Shown: positions 10,150-13,289 of the stretch, piece by piece
How positions within the stretch are numbered: position 1 is the first letter of the stretch
Layout of the letters: each line of letters starts with the position of its first letter
From: Solirubrobacterales bacterium
Lineage (GTDB): Bacteria; Actinomycetota; Thermoleophilia; Solirubrobacterales; Solirubrobacteraceae
Length of the DNA stretch: 13,289 nt
Direction: 5' to 3'
Assembly (NCBI GenBank): GCA_003157595.1
Contig: PMKB01000322.1
Coordinates: 1-13,289 of the forward strand
The notes under the pieces: generated by a model
Database searches by the model: none
Told to the model about the DNA's origin: nothing
What the model saw: only the letters and a program-made list of their open reading frames with translations
Made by a program: the position numbers and the translations under genes

Positions 10150-13100
10150 AGCGCCGGCTGCCTCGCCTTGCCGGCAAGCGCTCGGGCGGCGCGAGCGACG
10201 GAAGGACGCCGGGCTGGATTCGCCGCCTGTGGGGCCTCACGGCCGCGCACCGTCGCGACCTTCAGATCACACTCGCTGCCGCTGTCGCGGGCAGCCTCTG
10301 CCAGGTCGTCGTGCCGCTTCTCGAGCGCCAGATCGTCGACGGGGTGATCGTTCGCCACACTTCGGCGCTGTGGCCGTGGCTGTTGGCGCTGCTCGGGCTC
10401 GCCGCGGCCACCTTCGGCTTCTCCTACGTTCGCCGCTATCGCGGCGGCCGGGTCGCGCTCGCAGTCCAGTACGACCTGCGCAACGCGATGCACGACCACC
10501 TGCAGTCGATGGACTTCGCCAACCTCGATCGCATGCCCACCGGCCAGCTCGTCGCGCGGGCGAACTCGGACTCGACCCTGATCCAAGGGCTGCTCTCGTT
10601 CTTCCCGATCGTCAGCGGCAATCTGCTGATGGTCGTCCTCTCGCTCGCCGTGATGTTCTATCTCGCGCCGCTCTTGGCGCTGGTGAGCGTGCTCGTGGTC
10701 CCGGCGCTGTTCGTGATCTCCTACCGGATGCGCTGGCGGGTCTTCCCCGCAACCTGGGACGGCCAGCAGCGCGAGGGCGACATCGCCCAGATCGTCGACG
10801 AGGACGTCGGCGGCGTGCGCGTGGTAAAGGCCTTCGGGCAGGAGCGCCGGGAGCTTGACCGTGTGGTTGACGGAGCGCAGAAGCTCTACGGCTCGCGCAT
10901 GCGCGCGGTGCGCCTGCAGTCGCGCTACCAGCCGCTCCTGTCGTCGATCCCAACGATCGGACAGGTCGCGATCCTCGCGTTCGGCGGCTGGCTCGCGCTG
11001 CGCCACCAGATCACGCTCGGGACCTTTCTCGCCTTCTCGGCCTACGTTGCCCAGTTCGCCGCACCGGCCCGCCAGATCGCGGGTCTGCTGACGATCGCGC
11101 AGCAGGCTCGCGCGGGCGTCGAGCGGATCTTCCAGCTGCTCGATCTGAATCCGGCGATCGCAGACGCCCCGGGCGCGCTTGAGTTGTCAACGCTGCGCGG
11201 CGAGATCGAGCTGCGCGACGTGCATCTGCACTACGGGGACGGCGCCCCGGTGCTGCGCGGGCTCGACCTGCAGGTCGCTGCCGGCGAACGCGTCGCACTG
11301 GTCGGGCCGAGCGGCAGCGGGAAATCGACGGCGGCGCTGCTCGTCTCGCGCTTCCACGACCCCGACCAGGGTGCCGTGCTGGTGGACGGCCGCGACGTGC
11401 GCGAGGTCACGCTTCGATCGCTGCGCAGCCAGATCGGCATCGTCTTCGAGGACAGCTTCCTGTTCTCGGACACGGTGCGCGCCAACATCGCCTACGGCCA
11501 CCCCGATGCCGGCGACGAGGCGGTGGCGGCCGCCGCGCAAGCAGCGCAGGCGGACGAGTTCATCCGGCGGCTGCCGCTGGGCTACGACACCGTCGTGGGG
11601 GAGCGCGGGCTGACACTCTCCGGCGGCCAGCGCCAGCGCCTGGCGCTGGCCCGCGCGATCCTCTCCGATCCCCGCGTGCTCGTCCTCGACGATGCGACCA
11701 GCGCCGTCGACGCAAGGATCGAGGAGTCGATCCACGATGCGCTGCGCGGCGTGATGGCCGGCCGCACGACGCTGCTGGTCGCTCACCGCCGCTCGACGCT
11801 GCATCTCGCCGACCGGATCGTCGTGCTGGACCACGGGCGCGTCGCCGATCAGGGGAGCCATGCCGAGCTTGCGGAGCGCAGCGCGCTGTATCGAACGCTT
11901 CTGTCCGGGCTCGAGGAGGACGAGGCCGCTGCCATCGACGACCGGATCGAGACGCTCGCGGCGATCTCGGTGGAGCGCGCCGCGACGGTGACGGCTTCGG
12001 CGTGGGTCGGCGGGCAGGCAGGGGAGCGTGTCAGCTCCGGCGCGACGCCCGCGCTGGGGGCGCCGAGCATCGGCCCCGGGCTGGGCCGCAGCGGGGGCGG
12101 CGGCTGGCGCCTGAGCCTCGCTCCGACGCCCGAGCTGCTCGCGCGCGTCGCCGCGCTGCGTCCGGTGCGCGACCTCGCGAAAATCGACCTCGAGCGCGAA
12201 TCTGCTCAGGATCGCTCGTTCGGCCTGTGGCATCTGCTGAGCGAGTTCCGCCGCCCGCTGGCGGTTGGGCTCGTGCTCGTCGTGTTCGACGCAGTGGCGT
12301 CGCTGGCCGGCCCGTTCCTCGTCAAGACCGGCATCGACGGCGGCGTGGCGGCGCATTCGCGCACGGTGTTGTTCGCTGCGTCGGCAATCTTTCTCGTGAT
12401 CACGCTCGCCGATCTCTTCGACGGGATCGCCGAGACGTTCGTCACCGGCGGCGCCGCCGAGCGGGTCATGCTGTCGCTGCGGATCCGCGTCTGGGCGCAG
12501 CTCCAGCGCCTCTCGCTCGACTACTACGAGCGCGAGATGGCCGGGCGGATCATGACCCGCATGACGACGGACGTCGACCAATTCGAGTCCCTGATCGAGA
12601 GCGGCGTGCTGCAGGCGCTCGTGGCCGTCGTCACCTTTGTCGGTGTCGGCCTCGCGCTGATCGTGCTAAACGCCGAGCTCGGCCTGTACACCCTCTCGAT
12701 CGCCGTTCCGCTAGCCGCCGCGACGACGGTCTTCCGCCGTCGCGCCGCACGCCTGTACGAGACGGCCCGCGAGCGCATCGCGATCGTCAACGCCGACTTC
12801 CAGGAGAGCCTGTCGGGCGTGCGCGAGTCGCAGGCTTTCGTCCACGAGGAGGCGACGATCGAGCGTTTTCACCGGCTCGGCGGCGACTACCTCGAGTCGC
12901 GCGTCGCGGCGCAGCGCCTGGTCGCCGTCTACTTCCCGTTCGTGCAGTTCCTCGCCGGAGCCGCCGATGCGATCGTGCTCGGCGTCGGGGCGGGTCTCGT
13001 GGCCTCGGGGAGCCTGCAGTCGGGCGCGCTGATCGCCTTCATCCTCTACGTCGACCTGTTCTTCTCGCCGATCCAGCAGCTCTCGCAGGTCTTTGACTCC

Positions 13101-13289
13101 TGGCAGCAGACACGCGTTTCGGTCGGTCGGATCGCGGAGCTGATGGCGCTCGAGTCACTGACGCCACAGGCCGATCACCCACGGCAGCCGGGGCTCCTGC
13201 GCGGCGAGATCTCACTCGTTGGCGTGCGCTTCGCCTACCCGACCGCGCCGGCCCGGCGCTCCGGCACACCGGGTGCGCCGGAGCGCAGC
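10146..13289 (+). CDS. Fused full-length ABC exporter (TMD-NBD-TMD-NBD), 3' end outside window
   Basis: 1048 codons are open to the window end. The first transmembrane domain spans about residues 35-330. NBD1 starts near 353 with A-loop Y363, Walker A GPSGSGKST (387-395), signature LSGGQ (491-495), Walker B LVLDD (catalytic position Asp516 instead of Glu) and H-loop His547. The Q-loop reads VFED, with Glu435 at the Gln position. A Gly/Pro-rich linker (~615-690) leads to a second exporter TMD (~691-1000) and the start of NBD2 with A-loop Y1031, after which the sequence ends. The two halves match MDR-type heterodimeric exporters joined into one chain, as in mycobacterial Rv0194. The inference is drug or lipid efflux with one degenerate ATP site. 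The GTG start overlaps the MarR stop, which predicts MarR control. No frameshift is seen at the joint. Confidence 0.93.
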   Translation, partial: MKRRLPRLAGKRSGGASDGRTPGWIRRLWGLTAAHRRDLQITLAAAVAGSLCQVVVPLLERQIVDGVIVRHTSALWPWLLALLGLAAATFGFSYVRRYRGGRVALAVQYDLRNAMHDHLQSMDFANLDRMPTGQLVARANSDSTLIQGLLSFFPIVSGNLLMVVLSLAVMFYLAPLLALVSVLVVPALFVISYRMRWRVFPATWDGQQREGDIAQIVDEDVGGVRVVKAFGQERRELDRVVDGAQKLYGSRMRAVRLQSRYQPLLSSIPTIGQVAILAFGGWLALRHQITLGTFLAFSAYVAQFAAPARQIAGLLTIAQQARAGVERIFQLLDLNPAIADAPGALELSTLRGEIELRDVHLHYGDGAPVLRGLDLQVAAGERVALVGPSGSGKSTAALLVSRFHDPDQGAVLVDGRDVREVTLRSLRSQIGIVFEDSFLFSDTVRANIAYGHPDAGDEAVAAAAQAAQADEFIRRLPLGYDTVVGERGLTLSGGQRQRLALARAILSDPRVLVLDDATSAVDARIEESIHDALRGVMAGRTTLLVAHRRSTLHLADRIVVLDHGRVADQGSHAELAERSALYRTLLSGLEEDEAAAIDDRIETLAAISVERAATVTASAWVGGQAGERVSSGATPALGAPSIGPGLGRSGGGGWRLSLAPTPELLARVAALRPVRDLAKIDLERESAQDRSFGLWHLLSEFRRPLAVGLVLVVFDAVASLAGPFLVKTGIDGGVAAHSRTVLFAASAIFLVITLADLFDGIAETFVTGGAAERVMLSLRIRVWAQLQRLSLDYYEREMAGRIMTRMTTDVDQFESLIESGVLQALVAVVTFVGVGLALIVLNAELGLYTLSIAVPLAAATTVFRRRAARLYETARERIAIVNADFQESLSGVRESQAFVHEEATIERFHRLGGDYLESRVAAQRLVAVYFPFVQFLAGAADAIVLGVGAGLVASGSLQSGALIAFILYVDLFFSPIQQLSQVFDSWQQTRVSVGRIAELMALESLTPQADHPRQPGLLRGEISLVGVRFAYPTAPARRSGTPGAPERS

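Noticed and set aside
12002..13096. A 364-codon frame inside the ABC exporter that might have meant a separate second gene
   Set aside because: It is out of frame with the exporter and Arg-rich; the exporter frame reads through the linker into a good second transmembrane domain.

Overview
The window is about 13.3 kb of very GC-rich chromosomal DNA. The genes are tightly packed, use GTG, TTG and ATG starts, and carry core bacterial functions. The gene content (mfd, mazG, an FtsB/DivIC-type division protein, an ECF sigma factor ending in Gly-Ala-Thr repeats, a MarR regulator with a fused full-length ABC exporter) and the frequent TANNNT -10 boxes just upstream of start codons suggest a deep-branching actinobacterium. 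Thermoleophilia/Solirubrobacterales is my best guess. This placement is inference from content and style, not from a database search. I see no insertion sequence, prophage or CRISPR array.

Layout. 1-3962 (plus strand): the 3' third of mfd, a parvulin-type foldase lipoprotein, mazG, ftsB and a 100-aa protein of unknown function. 3990-4556 (minus): an HTH / acidic coiled-coil protein, divergent from csrA (4667-4897, plus). 4956-5195 (minus): a small membrane protein that converges on csrA and is divergent from a zinc-ribbon rhomboid-like membrane protein (5263-6039). 6088-7834 (plus): an apparent operon of a 116-aa unknown protein, a UPF0173-type metallo-beta-lactamase-fold hydrolase and a single-pass membrane protein. 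7854-9416 (minus): an ECF sigma factor fused to a zinc anti-sigma-like domain, a membrane segment and a long Thr/Pro/Gly-Ala-Thr tail. 9542-9625: tRNA-Leu(UAA). 9679 to the window end (plus): a MarR regulator overlapping by 4 bases a fused TMD-NBD-TMD-NBD ABC exporter that runs off the window.

The genes fall into several themes: genome and nucleotide-pool maintenance (Mfd, MazG), envelope biogenesis and division (foldase, FtsB), post-transcriptional control (CsrA), envelope signalling (the membrane-linked sigma factor) and drug-type efflux (MarR plus ABC). The observations most worth a second look are the one-polypeptide sigma/anti-sigma/membrane/extracytoplasmic-tail protein, a rhomboid fold that appears to have lost its catalytic residues while gaining a zinc ribbon, a perfect palindrome over the MarR-ABC promoter, an exporter whose first nucleotide site is degenerate, and a recurring promoter geometry that suggests leaderless transcription of the first gene of most units.
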